64,000 nt of DNA from the NCBI GenBank assembly GCA_037042915.1, contig CM073198.1, positions 2,852,001-2,916,000 of the forward strand. Reading direction: 5' to 3'. Position 1 is the first letter of the stretch, and each line of letters begins with the position of its first letter. Shown piece after piece: positions 1 through 10,739 of this stretch. The notes under the pieces are model-generated. The model was not told the origin of the DNA and ran no database searches. It worked only from the letters and a program-made list of their open reading frames with translations. Both the position numbers and the translations under genes were made by a program. This DNA comes from Auricularia sp. M13. Taxonomy: Eukaryota > Basidiomycota > Agaricomycetes > Auriculariales > Auriculariaceae.

Positions 1-1800
1 TGGACCAGCCCAGGTCCTTCGACTGTAGGTGGTGGATGTAACGAAGCATCTCCGTCTCGGAGTGATGCTTGTTGAAGACCGCGTGAGGAAGGATGTCGGA
101 TGACCGCTGGACGTTGATAGGAATAGCGCTGGTAGACGGTGGCAGCAAATCAGCTGGTGACGCAGAAGCTCCGGTAAACACGGCGACAAGGTCGGTCAAG
201 TCCTTGAGGGAGACACTCTCGTCAAGCGTGACACCCAGATGTCCATTGTCGATTTGACGGAGGTTGATGCCTTGCGCGACGGCCCGCTGCTGGATAGCCG
301 CCGCTTGTTCCGGCGCCGAAATCGTTAACGTGTCGAAGAATGCGGAGTTGACGACTGTGAGCCCTGCACGTTCGACTTGTTGCTTGAGGATCTGAGTGAA
401 GGCGTGCACCTTGCCTGCGATGGCACGCAAGCCCGTGGGGCCATGGTAAACGGCATACATGGCAGCCATGTTCGCCAACAGAGCCTGCGCCGTACAAATG
501 TTGCTCGTTGCCTTCTCGCGCCTAATGTGCTGCTCGCGAGCTGGAGAGTGTCAGATAAATGCTGCAGCCATGGGTGGTTGAACGTACTCTGGAGTGCAAG
601 ACGATATGCCGGCTGACCCATCGTGTCCTTACTTAGTCCGATGAGGCGGCCTGGCATCTTGCGTTTCAGAGCGTCCTTAACGGCAAAGAAGGCGGCATGC
701 GGTCCTCCGTAGGCAGCAGGAACGCCAAACCGAGCAGAGTTACCCAACACAATATCGCACCCCATTCACCGGGCGGTTTCAGCATCGTCAGAGCAAGAAG
801 GTCCGTCGCGACGCTGAGCAGAGAGCCGTTCGCGTGTACCCGCTCCGCCAAAGCCGTATAGTCTGCAACATGGCCATTCACGTCGGGATACTGGACCAAC
901 ACTCCAGAGACTTCGGGGGTAAGCTGGTGCGAGAGGACGTCGGAGACCACGAGTTGAATGCCAAAACCTTTCGCACGCGTCCGAAGAACTGCCAGAGTTT
1001 GCGGAGCAACACCACGATCGACGACGAATGTCCGTTTCTTCGATCCGGAGACCGAGTACGACATGACCATCGCTTCCGCAGCAGCAGTGGCCTCATCCAA
1101 GAGAGACGCATTTGCGATATCCATGGCCGTGAGGACATAACCATCGTCTGGTAATTAACTAAAGACTCGAGACGACCTACAATCACTCAGCATGAGCAAT
1201 GAACATATCAGCGTAAAACACGCACCCTGCGCTATCTCTGGCTGATAAGGCGTGTAGGGTGTGTACCATGCAGGGTTTTCAAGAATCTAGATAACAGAGT
1301 CGGCCGACGCAGCACACTACCGCCCGCGGGAGAAGACGCACATTGCGAAGGATAACAGGCGGCACTACGGCGTTGTGGTAGCCCATGCCGATGTAGCTCC
1401 TGAACACCTTGTTCTGGCCCGCAAGCTCCTTCGCACGGTCCAGCAGCTCGGACTCGGTCAAGGACGGGATGGTGTCGTTGCTGACGGTGTCGGCGGCGAT
1501 ACGGATGTGCTTCGGGACTGTATCATCGACGAAGGCATCCATGGTGTCATAGCCCAGGTACTTGAGCATCTTAGCAACCTCGTGCGAGTCTGGGCCGATG
1601 TGTCTGTCCGCGAATGTGTCGAGCGGCGCGAACACGGGATGAGCATAATCCGTCGCCGTCGAGAGCGCTCGCAAGCGGGATGGAACGAAGCGGGCCTGGC
1701 CAGGGCGCCGGCCAAGCGAGAGCGAGGATAAGCTCCGCAGTGACGCGGGGAGCGAGCGTCGAGCGCGCGAGACGAGACTGGCCGCCGGTGCACCCTGCAT
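1..1800 (-). CDS. GCV2: Glycine dehydrogenase (decarboxylating), P-protein of the mitochondrial glycine cleavage system; C-terminal part beyond window
   Basis: PLP enzyme that decarboxylates glycine and passes the aminomethyl group to the H-protein in the mitochondrial matrix. Four exons are readable: 1800-1342, 1286-1226, 1177-588 and 540-1, with GT-AG introns of 47-55 nt. Exon 1 starts with an Arg/Ser-rich presequence and then the family block [17 protein letters not shown]. Exon 2 carries [19 protein letters not shown] and exon 3 [13 protein letters not shown]. Later come [20 protein letters not shown] and, in exon 4, the [14 protein letters not shown] block. The PLP-lysine region lies outside the window. 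Two one-base losses break the frame in exon 3, near 1134 (CC where CCC is expected) and 760-763 (four C on the + strand where five are expected). Otherwise the family sequence is continuous, so I favour sequence error over a pseudogene. A TATA-like element lies near 1895-1903, about 95 bp upstream of the ATG. Confidence 0.93.
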
Positions 1801-2366
1801 TTGGCCGCTGGGAGGGCAGGCAAAAAAACGGGGGCGGCCTGTCGCGCGGGTAGGCGGTCAAGGGAAGCGAGGGCAAGGAAGGTCGCCGCGCCCTCTTATA
1901 TGTACGTGACGGTCGAGCTCGGTGGAATGGATTCGTACTCCACAGAGACATATCCAGCCCTTGTAGCGCGAGTTTACACAGCGTTCCCCGCTAGGTTCCT
2001 GTTCTAAAACGTTTTCGCACATCGAGGGAGTATTGAGCATGCAATATGCAGTAGATTGCATGAGGAGAAGAGGCTGAGGAGGAGAGGGTTCAAAAAGTTT
2101 TTCTCACAGCCAAATGCTGGCTCGGTTGTCTGGCGTGGAACAGGCGCCGGGAGGATCAAGCGCCCGTTATTTTTGTAGCCAAGAAATGGGTTGTGCATAC
2201 ATTGAGAATCGCCAAAGTACAAAAATCAGTACAAAAATTCTAAAGGGACAAGAGCAAGTCCATCCGCACATGCCCATCTCGCAAACGATGTAGCGGACAG
2301 ACTTTCGGCACTCGCACTGAGCGAACGAAGAACCGTTAATCTCCACATGTAAATGTCGTTGCTCAC
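1801..2366. other. Intergenic: GCV2 promoter and 3' flank of the DUF1741 gene
   Basis: No convincing gene. The right-hand gene ends at 2367 and GCV2 starts at 1800, both on the minus strand. The part next to GCV2 holds a minus-strand TATA-like ACATATAAG at 1895-1903. ORFs here lack any family signal. Confidence 0.6.
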
Positions 2367-4772
2367 TCACAGATCTGTGTCTTCCTGAGCCTCCTCGCTG
2401 TTGCTCATGCCAAATATCCCGTCTCTATCGACTTCGGCGCGTATGGAGGCCATGACCGCTTCGACCGTCCTGCCGCTCGCATCTTTGCCTGCGATTTTGT
2501 CTCGGTAATGCGAGATCACCTTCTCAAGCTCGGACATAGCGCGAGACGCGCGGAGCACAAGGCTGCCCTTGCCTCTTTTCTGCGATATCGACCGTGTTGA
2601 GGCATACGGAAGAGCCCCTTTGTGCTTCTCGAGCACGTGGTGCGAGCGCACCAGCTCGTACAGATACTGGTGAACCGCGGCAGGCGTTGGCAAAATGCTT
2701 CTGAAGCTAGCAATGCAGAACGTAGGAGTATGATGGTCTATGATGCTGTCAGCGACATTAGCAAGGTGGACAAACGAACACAACTCACGAGGTGGACCAA
2801 CTCGTCGGCCCGCGCAGTGGATGCAATGTCTACCTTGTTGGCTATGAAATCTAGCAGTCCAATCAAGCTCTTCCAAAGTTCCTCCCAATGATAACCTAGG
2901 AACTTGTCATCCCGAATCCCCTGGGACGAAATGCCTAGCTCACTGAAACGTTTCCTCTCATTATACAGATATTGCAGCGTCCGATGCAAGATTCCAATAC
3001 AGGTTCTTGGGGGTAATCAGCGGACGAAGCGGGCTTGCGAATGATACTACATACATATACGATGTAACTTCTAGTCGTTTCAGCATATTGTGTCGAATCC
3101 ACAGTAGGCAAACATCCAACAGCGATGCTAGGGCTGGTCGCGGCTTCACAGAAAGCGGTAGCTGAGGTTCTCGCTGCAGGACGCGAGTGTCTTCGTAAGT
3201 GCGCGTTCATGTACGCTGAGTGAGCCATACGCACTTGTCGACAGATCCAGATGTCCTTCTTGCCCTTGGGTTCCGCCGTCATTGCATCCAAGATATTTGT
3301 ATACGATGCACAGGTAGCCAAAAGTTTTAGACAGAGGTGTGCGTACGCTGCCCCGCGCGCCGATGACGAACCGTGTGTCAGAATATACGACGACAAGCTG
3401 AGCACGGAGTGTAGACACGGATGCACAGTGGTAGAAGCTTCGTCCAGAGCATCGGCGACCAGGACAGCACGGAATGCGTTGCTTTGAAGCATAAACTCGT
3501 GAAGGGGAAATAATACAACTGCCTGCGCAGGAGGTCTGCAGGCACAATTAGTTATCCGATGGTTGAGTGCAATTGAAAGACGCACAGATGCTTGTACATT
3601 TCACGCATATCAACATGCGTAGCAGCAAAAGCCTTGTCTGGCCGCAGACTTGTCATCAAGCTGCCGAACGACGCGATGAGCGTTGGGGGCGTATCATCCG
3701 ATACGTCCTGGTACAGCCTAGCAAATATAAGCCCATAGGCGACGAAACGACAAGGGGACATACTTCACCGCGCTGGCGCAGATAACCTGCACGCTGACGC
3801 AGATTTGGGCGAGCGCCGCGTCATCGCTGACCTCCTTAATGCCTTTCAGGAAGGGATTCAGCGTGGCCGCATCGGACTTGTGGTAGTTTGCCAACAGTGT
3901 CAGAAACAGCGCACACTCGGCGGAGTAGGATGCGCTTTGCGATGTTCGAAGAACCTTGACGTGCCGTCAACGTTGGGCAGGTCTGATACGGCTGGCGGAA
4001 TGGGGTGCGCACCGACAGGCTAATAGCAAGAAAGTCGGTGACTCGCATGAAGAAAGCACCAGGACTGAGCTGATTCACGCCGCACATGAATACCTGCGGT
4101 CGGGTCAGCTCGTTCGCGTGCTGGAACCCGAGGTTTACATACCACCGCAATCTGAAGAGCGCGTCGCCGGTACGGTGCTGAGGCCGTCTTTAGCTGCAGC
4201 TGCCTATACGCGCGTCGAACGGCATACGCGGAAGTGTATCGTCAGAAACAAGCTTTTGGATAGTGTCTACGAAACTCTGCAGGTTACACGTCAGCAGCAG
4301 GCCAGACGAAGGCCCGACAGCGAAGGTACCATGAAGATGGGTTCGGCCTCTGCGACAGACCCGGCGAGCACCTCCATGATCTCCCAACCGGACATATTCT
4401 TGGACAGTACTGCGCGCAGGAGGACGACCAGAGTCTCGAGTGCATTGCGCTTCTGCGGTTTGTCGACGGGCTCGTTCCCAGCAAACGACACGGCGGTTTG
4501 AAACAAGGCGGCAATGACAAACTGCAACCACGGGGCGGGTCAGCGTGCGCTGTAGAGCGCGTTGAGCGTACGCGGTGCCGGTGGAGACAGTCCTCGCTCG
4601 ATAGGCTTTGCAGCGTCGCCGACAGCCAGTCGTGTCGCACATCCAGCGCGAAATGGTCGGCCCAGAACGTGGCCGTGTCTGCATTGGGCTGTATGCGCTC
4701 TGGCGTGAGGCCTTGCAAGAGCTTGGTGTAGTTCGAGTCAAACTTGGAGAAGAGCTTGATGTTGCGCGCCAT
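2367..4772 (-). CDS. Armadillo-like helical protein, ARMH3/C10orf76 family (DUF1741)
   Basis: Multi-exon gene with an ATG at 4772, opening MARNIKLFSKFDSNYTKLLQ, and a stop at 2367. Readable segments in order are an N-terminal helical block (FWADHFALDV), a middle block with FVIAALFQTAVSFAGNEPV, a block around VCGVNQLSPGAFFMRV, and a C-terminal part containing YHWEELWKSLIGLLDFIAN and a PAAVHQYLYELVRSHHVL stretch. The EELW-xxLIxLLxF pattern near the C-terminus is what I recognise from ARMH3-type proteins, which in animals act at the Golgi with GBF1 and PI4KB. A matching fungal role is inference only. No signal peptide or membrane span is evident. At least six short introns split the gene and I did not place all of them exactly. 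Family assignment is likely; cellular role unproven. Confidence 0.75.
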
Positions 4773-5033
4773 TCAGGCGCACCAAGGAGACAAGAGCACC
4801 GGACGCCCGGAAAGCGCTGGCTGGATCGGATTCAGAGGGTCTTCAACTCGACACGAATGGCTTTGTGGTCGCGAGACATCGCAGTCATTGATTTCTTTGC
4901 TACTCGTACTGGAATGAAAAGAACTAGCATGATACAGTCGTGTGAGGTCATGAGAAAACAGACAGAATAGAGAGTGACAACAGAGGAAAGCAGTCCTGAC
5001 AGCTGATGATGCACCAGTGCAACGAGAAGATAG

Positions 5034-5636
5034 TCAATGATGAAGACGAGGGACCATGACGGCCAGTACGGCGATAGCAGCAATGAGGAAGAGGAAGGCG
5101 ATGGAGGCGTAGAGGCATCGCTTGGCCCACTTGACTTCGGTCGCGCGGAAGAACGGCAATGAGTTTTGTGCGCTCCTCCTCGGTTTTGGTCTCCTCCCAG
5201 CTGGCTGGCGGAGTGAGGTTGGACATCAGGATCTATGGAGCGTTCGTGAGTACTGGTAGGGCCGTGAGATCGGGAATGCTGCTCACCGATGCGCCAACGA
5301 AGAAGAACAGAGGGAAGAAGAAGCCGTAGCAGAACAGCTGCTTGGCGAGCGTGTTGGGCTCGCCGATTTCTTCGCGTTCGATGTATGGGGGTGGTGCGGC
5401 CGAGCGCGTATACGGCGGAGGACATCCGTGGTGGTCGCGGCATCAACTGGCGCGGAGATAGCGGCTCCGGCTTCGGGCGTTGGCTCCGGCTCTGGCGCAG
5501 GCGTGGTGGGCGCGCTAGGCGCGGGCGACGACGGACGAGAGGTCGATGCATCTTCGTGCAGGGCGGGGCTGGCGGGCGCGGCGGCGAGCGGTGCGTCAAC
5601 GGCAGGGGCAACGGCGGCGGCGGCGACGGAAGACAT
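5034..5636 (-). CDS. Small membrane protein with Pro-rich N-terminus and two PPxY motifs
   Basis: ATG at 5636 and stop at 5034-5036, with one clear intron (GTGAGC...CCATAG, about 5288-5232). The N-terminal 70 or so residues are Ala/Pro/Thr-rich. Two PPPY motifs then appear (DVPPPYTRS and APPPYIEREEIGEPN) in the frame that leads into the first hydrophobic helix, LFCYGFFFPLFFFVGAS. After the intron come a charged loop (WEETKTEEERTKLIAV) and a second helix, CLYASIAFLFLIAAIAVLAV, ending HH. Two indels must be allowed: one base missing near 5420-5421 (CC for CCC) and one extra near 5147-5148. PPxY motifs bind WW domains of Nedd4/Rsp5 ubiquitin ligases, so an adaptor or cargo role is inferred. I know of no named family for this protein. 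Confidence 0.65.
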
Positions 5637-6170
5637 GGCTTGGAGTGAGGGCGAGGGCGAGGCGGGCAGACCACTGCGGGATGGGGATGCAGCAGCGCGC
5701 GCCCCGCCCCTTTTATAGCAGCGCGTTTGCACCACACATCGCTGTCCCACCGCTCGATGCAATCGCTCGTCGTCGTGGTCCTGAGAGGGAGGTACGGTTG
5801 TTGACGAGTGTGGATGCCTTCCTATTGTCCCCTCACTGCCGATCGCACCGATAGGCACATCCTTTCGGCAGCTGTCTGGAGAACGCCGAAATTTGACAGC
5901 CGAGCCATGCATTGCTCCATTCACTTGCTCTGACACGCACGCAGCCAAACCCTCCTGGACTCCTTGATGCCAGCATCGCTCTCCATGCTCTCCAGGCACT
6001 CCTGCAACCTGCATTCCCGGACGTCTCCGTTCTGATATTACTAGCGCGCGGCCAATATCGATGTGCAACGGTGATGCGGGCGCTCGTTTCTGCCCCAATC
6101 TGGCTCTGGATGACAGTGGAAGCCGCGGCCTGGTATCATCAAATACCCCTCTTGCTATCTGCCCGCCACC
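5637..6170. promoter_or_regulatory. Divergent intergenic region between the PPxY protein and the permease
   Basis: The two genes point away from each other, so this 534 bp should hold both promoters. The permease start has a strong Kozak-like context (GCCACCATGTCTGC). No recognisable operator or gene was found. Open frames here are low-quality. Confidence 0.45.
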
Positions 6171-8970
6171 ATGTCTGCTGCTGGTGCTGCAGAGCTCGAG
6201 CGGCGCGTCCAGCGAAAAGGGTTCTGCCCTCGTCGCGGACGCTGAAGCCGCGTCTGTGCGTTCCCAACGTTTAAACGATGACCTCGCACCAAATCAAGGG
6301 TTAGCTCGACAAATGAGTAGCAGGCAAATATCCATGATCAGGTGCCTTGGCGTCTTGCTGTCTAACGCCGAGGATATTGTCTTATTCGAGTCGCAATCAT
6401 AGGTTAGCCTCCCATCACTGGCAGCTCATCTTCTGAGCAATGCACGTGGCCTGAACTTACCCTGCCAGCATTGGGGCAGTAATCGGGACCGGTGCGTAGG
6501 TACCACTGAAAATATTGCGTGTTGATTGGTGCCATTCCCATGAAAACCTAGGATTGTTCGTTGGGACGGCGTCTGCCCTGCGTGCGTTTTGTTGTTTTCT
6601 GCATCGAGATCCCACCGACATCGTCTGTAGATAACGGTGGACCCCTGGGTCTTTTTCTCGCCTATGCAATCGTACGCTTCCAGTTGCAGCTGATAGTTTG
6701 TCAAGATCTCAGATCAAAACAGATGGGTTCAGTATGCTACTCGGTCATGTATGGTCGGTGCTGCACACTGCATAGCCCCGCCTCATCACGTTCCACGTCC
6801 CAGGATTAGCTTAGGCGAAATGGTCGCCTTTCTTCCCATTGAAGGAATGCTTGTTCTACGCTCGCCAATGAACTGGCAGACCCCTGATGAATGATGCAGG
6901 CGGACACATACGACTCGCGGGGCGTTTTGTCGAACCCGCTTGGGGGATGACGATCGGCTATTTCTACTGTAGGCCTATCCCTTGATGTTTAATTCGCGTC
7001 TCATCCTGAGTAGGCTATTTTCTCACGTCAGTCCACCTTTGATTTCTTGTCCCACCGGAACCGACCTCCCACGTAGTATCGCAATGCCAGCCGAGCTCAG
7101 TGCGGCAGCGATTATCTTCGATTACTGGACGGACAGTCGCGTCAACAACGCGGTTTACATCACTGTGTGCCTTATGTTTGTCGTTTCTATCAATTTCCTC
7201 GCAGTGCGGTGGTATGGCGAGGCAGAGTTCGTTTTCGCGTCCATCAAGGTACCGTCGAGTTTTTTCACGTGAGATGAGGGGCACTTGGATGAAATTTCCT
7301 AGGTTATTACAATTGTGGGACTCGTTGTTCTCGGCGTAGTCATCGACCTGGGAGGCGGACCTTCGCACGACAGGATCGGCTTCCGGTATTGGAAGAGTCC
7401 CGGCCCCTTCGCGCAATATCTTGAGATCCAAGGCGCGTTTCTCCCGACAGTAACTTTTTACTGTTTGCTAACCTATTTATCAGGCTCACTGGGACGGTTT
7501 CTGGGCTTTGTCTATTGCCTGAATCAGGCCACATTCTCGTTCATCGGAACAGAAGTAAATGGGATTCCTCGCTCCTCATACATTGCTGACGCCGTATTGC
7601 TAGATTGTGGCAATTGCTGCAGGAGAGACAAAAGATCCTCGTGAGATTTTCCTTGTCGTGGTCAGGCTGCCAGTGACCACCGACGCTGCTGCAAGGGCGG
7701 ACTCTTCCTCGCGCGATCAAGAGCGTCTGGATAAGGATAGTTTTGTTCTACATTACAGGTCTACCGTTTTCATTTCCCCGAGTCTCTGGTTTGCTGAATA
7801 TCTCCAAGGAAGCCTTCGTTATCGGCCTCCTCGTTCCATCCAACGAGCCCGGCTTATCACTCGGAGCTCATGATGCAAGAGGCTCTCCCTTCGTGCGCCT
7901 CATCTCACTGTGACTTCTACTCCTGCTTATCGCTGCCAGGTCATTGCGTCAGTCACTCATCCTGTCCCGCCAATTTTATTGACGGGAACCTCAGCATTGA
8001 GAACGCCGGCATAAAAGTCCTTCCCTCCATCATCAATGCGTGTCTTCTGACAAGCGCATGGTCCGCTGCCTCAAGCGACCTGTACACCAGCTCACGGGCA
8101 GTCTGTGCGTTGTCCCGCCTTCGGCAGTGTCCTTTTCGACCTATTGACCCCAGCTAGATGGGCTCTCACGCTCTGGACATTTACCAGCAATTTCTCTCGT
8201 ACCTCATCAAGAGGCGCGTTTTGTCGTTCATAAATCACTACTCCGCTCACGCGCCTATAGGTCTACCATTCGTCGCGGTCGCCTTCTGCGCAGCATTCGG
8301 CCTGCTTGGATATCTTGCCGTCAGCGAGACAGCTGGCAAGGTCTTCGGGTGAGGCATCACGCTTTTCTTCATCAAGAATGACAAACGACTGACCGTGCGC
8401 CGAAGCTGGCTCGCGTCGCTCGTCGCAATGAGCGGCCTGATGTGCTGGATAGGCATCACCGTCAGTTACATCCGTTTCCATCGCGGCCTCAAACGGCAAG
8501 GTAACGGATATCCGGCTGCCCAGAATACTTGGATTGAGAGGCAAACTTTCTGTTGCAGGCATCGACCGGAAGACGCTGCCGTATGCCTCGACGCTGCAGC
8601 CTTACGCCGCGTGGTATGCCTGCATTGCGTGCATAATACTAGGCTTTGTCCGTAATATCAAGCATAACATTTGCATGCTCTCATATAACTCCTTCCATGT
8701 CTAGTTCAGTGGGGTTTCTGTTTTCCTCCACGACCGTCAGTGCTGCTCTCTGCCGCACGCTTGTCTCACTCTTTTTCAGAATGGGACACCTCCGTATTCG
8801 TAACCAACTATCTTCCAGCAATAGCGTATGACTTGAAACTCTACGCGATACCCGCGCACTGATGCTCTGTACATCAGGTTTCCCGTTGTTTATGTTGTGG
8901 CGAAAGTAGTACTCCGGTCCAAACTCGTGTCATTGGACGCGATGGACTTCACGACTGTTCATGAACTATA
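6171..8970 (+). CDS. Amino-acid permease (APC superfamily, fungal YAT type)
   Basis: Plasma-membrane proton/amino-acid symporter family. At least ten exons can be strung together. An N-terminal cytosolic tail ends in ARQMSSRQISMIS and is followed by IGAVIGTGLFVGTASAL (TM1) and NGGPLGLFLAYAIV. Then come ISLGEMVAFLPIEGGHIRL, EPAWGMTIGYFY, IAMPAELSAAAIIFDYW, TFSFIGTEIVAIAAGETKDP, RRTLPRAIKSVWIRIVLFY, VLPSIINACLLTSAWSAASS, FGLLGYLAVSETAGKVFGWL and IDRKTLPYASTLQPYAAWYA. The last exon (8878-8970) ends TTVHEL and a stop. These blocks match YAT transporters at the expected spacing for 12 TMs. Oddities: the Kozak-context ATG at 6171 is one base out of frame with the N-terminal tail; the donor at 6845 reads GA instead of GT; the exons around 6980-7090 and 8220-8260 do not join cleanly. 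These may be assembly indels. Substrate unknown. Confidence 0.88.
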
Positions 8971-9144
8971 ATAACAGGAATTGTTGCCTGATTCACTACT
9001 TTCAATGAGAGGATTGACATGTGAGGCAGCGACGCGCAACAGTCGGATTATCCCGGCGTGCATAGGTCCCATACGGGCACGCCTTAAATAATAAATATAT
9101 CGGACACAGGTTGTGTTACACCGGGAATGAGCGCATTCGCCACA

Positions 9145-10605
9145 TTAAAGGCGGGCACGGGCAAGCAGAATCCGAACGCCGAGGTCGTCAAGAATCTCCT
9201 CAGACCCACCACCAACCACAAACACGCGCAGGTCCCGACTGATCTGTTCCACATTCTTCCCGTGCCCATCCTTGGTCATACCAAGACTGCGTAAAGGCTG
9301 TCAACATTTCGGGTCTAGAGTGGTCGAGTGTACCCACCCTCCGAAAATTTGCTGCGCCTCGCGACAACACAATTCTAACACTTGAGCAGAATGCACTTTG
9401 AGCAGTGCAAGCTTAGCTCCGATGACAGGATCCTGCATCGCTCCTGGACCAGCGGATTCGTAAACGAGTTGCTCGAGCCATGCATGGGACGACTGGACGG
9501 CGCGCTCCATCTTGGCCAGTTTTGCCTTGATGACCTGGTTCTGCGCGAGAGGCTTTCCGAACGTCTTGCGCCTCAGCGCGTGCGCCGTTGCGTCGTCCGT
9601 GCATATTCTGGCGAGCGCGATGGAGTTCACGGCCAGAGCGAGACGCTCGGGGTTGAAGTTGGCCATGATCATCGCAAAGCCGGTACCAGGTTTGCCGATC
9701 AGGTTCTCAGCCGGCACTCGCACCTCGTCCATCGTAATGAGGGACGATCCCGAGGCGTGCAGCCCGGAGACGCGGACTCTCCGCCGCTTGACGCCTTGCG
9801 CGTCGAGTGGGATAATGAGGAAAGATATTCCCCCGGCGCCCGATCCGCCGGTGCGCACGGCGGTCGTCATGTAGTCCGCGAAGAGCCCGTTCGTGATCCA
9901 CTTCTTGCCGCCGTTGACGGTGTAGTACTTGCCGTCCTGGGACAATACTGCGGTCGTGCGACTGTTGGCGACGTCGGACCCGCCCTCAGGCTCGGTGATG
10001 CCGAGGCAGAATCGCACCTCACCGCGAACGGCGCGTGGGAGGAACTTTGCACGCTGCTCCTCGGAGCCGAAGTTGAAGATGGGTGCGGTTCCCAGCATGG
10101 TGCCGCTCATGAGAGCCTGATACCGAAGACATCGGCGCCAATTTCAACGAAAGGCATTGCAGGCGCACCCAAATGACCCCTGTGTACGCGCAGCGCCCGA
10201 GCTCCTCTCCAAGCTGCGTGTCATATAAGGACCAGGATTTGTGAGCAGGCCGTGGGACGCACTATCAAAGTATGGAACGCGTCCCATTCTGCATTCGTCG
10301 TCGGCGCCGGCGTCCTCAACACAGCACGTGATAAAGCGCACCGTTCTCCGCGATGTTGGCTGGACGCGCGACACCGCCGCGGTATTTGTCGGGCAGGAAG
10401 CAGAGGAGCATGCCAGCCTGGGTGTAGCGCTTAAAGACGTCGACGGGAACGTCGCCCTTCTCTTCCCATTCCTGCGCGTGTGGCAGCAGCTCGCGCTCGA
10501 CGAACCTATTTCGGTCAGACAGTGGGCGTGGGCTGAGAGCATGGCGACGCACTGGCGGATATGGGCGCGCAGGGCTTTGTGCGAGGGTTTGTAGTACAGC
10601 GACAT
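9145..10605 (-). CDS. Acyl-CoA dehydrogenase family flavoprotein
   Basis: FAD enzyme of the acyl-CoA dehydrogenase fold. ATG at 10605 (MSLYYKPSHKALRAHIRQ). An intron (GTGCGTC...AAATAG) follows, then FVERELLPHAQEWEEKGDVP and the N-terminal helical domain with LCFLPDKYRGG. The main exon carries the FAD/substrate block FCLGITEPEGGSDVANSRTT, GGKKWITNGLFADYMTT, MDEVRVPAENLIGKPGTGF, the helical C-domain RKTFGKPLAQNQVIKAKLA and REAQQIFGG. A last exon gives EQISRDLRVFVVGGGSEEIL and stops at 9145. The length of about 430 residues is normal for the family. The RVFVVGGGSEEIL end matches bacterial-type and fungal acyl-CoA dehydrogenases, but the substrate chain length cannot be read from the sequence. 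No clear mitochondrial presequence or peroxisomal SKL end is seen. The gene shares a 134 bp promoter with the plus-strand gene at 10740. Confidence 0.9.
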
Positions 10606-10739
10606 GGGCGTTGGAAGCAGGGACCTGCGCCGGCCATCATGCGGTCGGCTGGAAGGGAGCTTCGGGTTCGGGTGGCTTTGCGCGCTCCGCGGTCCGAGCC
10701 TTGCGACCCTTCTTTGCCCGCCGCCGCCGCCGTGCCAGC
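10606..10739. promoter_or_regulatory. Short GC-rich bidirectional promoter
   Basis: Only 134 bp separate the divergent ATGs at 10605 (minus) and 10740 (plus). There is no TATA box. The region is GC-rich with a pyrimidine-rich and GCCGCC-repeat stretch before the plus-strand ATG. Confidence 0.55.

Noticed and set aside
4832-5737. 301-codon minus-strand frame rich in Pro/Arg/Ser
   Set aside because: Shifted frame of the PPxY membrane protein gene; lacks the hydrophobic helices and conserved motifs seen in the chosen frame.
6171-8970. Amino-acid permease as a pseudogene
   Set aside because: All transporter blocks from TM1 to the C-terminus are present and free of missense decay; breaks are single-base or splice-site changes of the same kind as in other conserved genes here.
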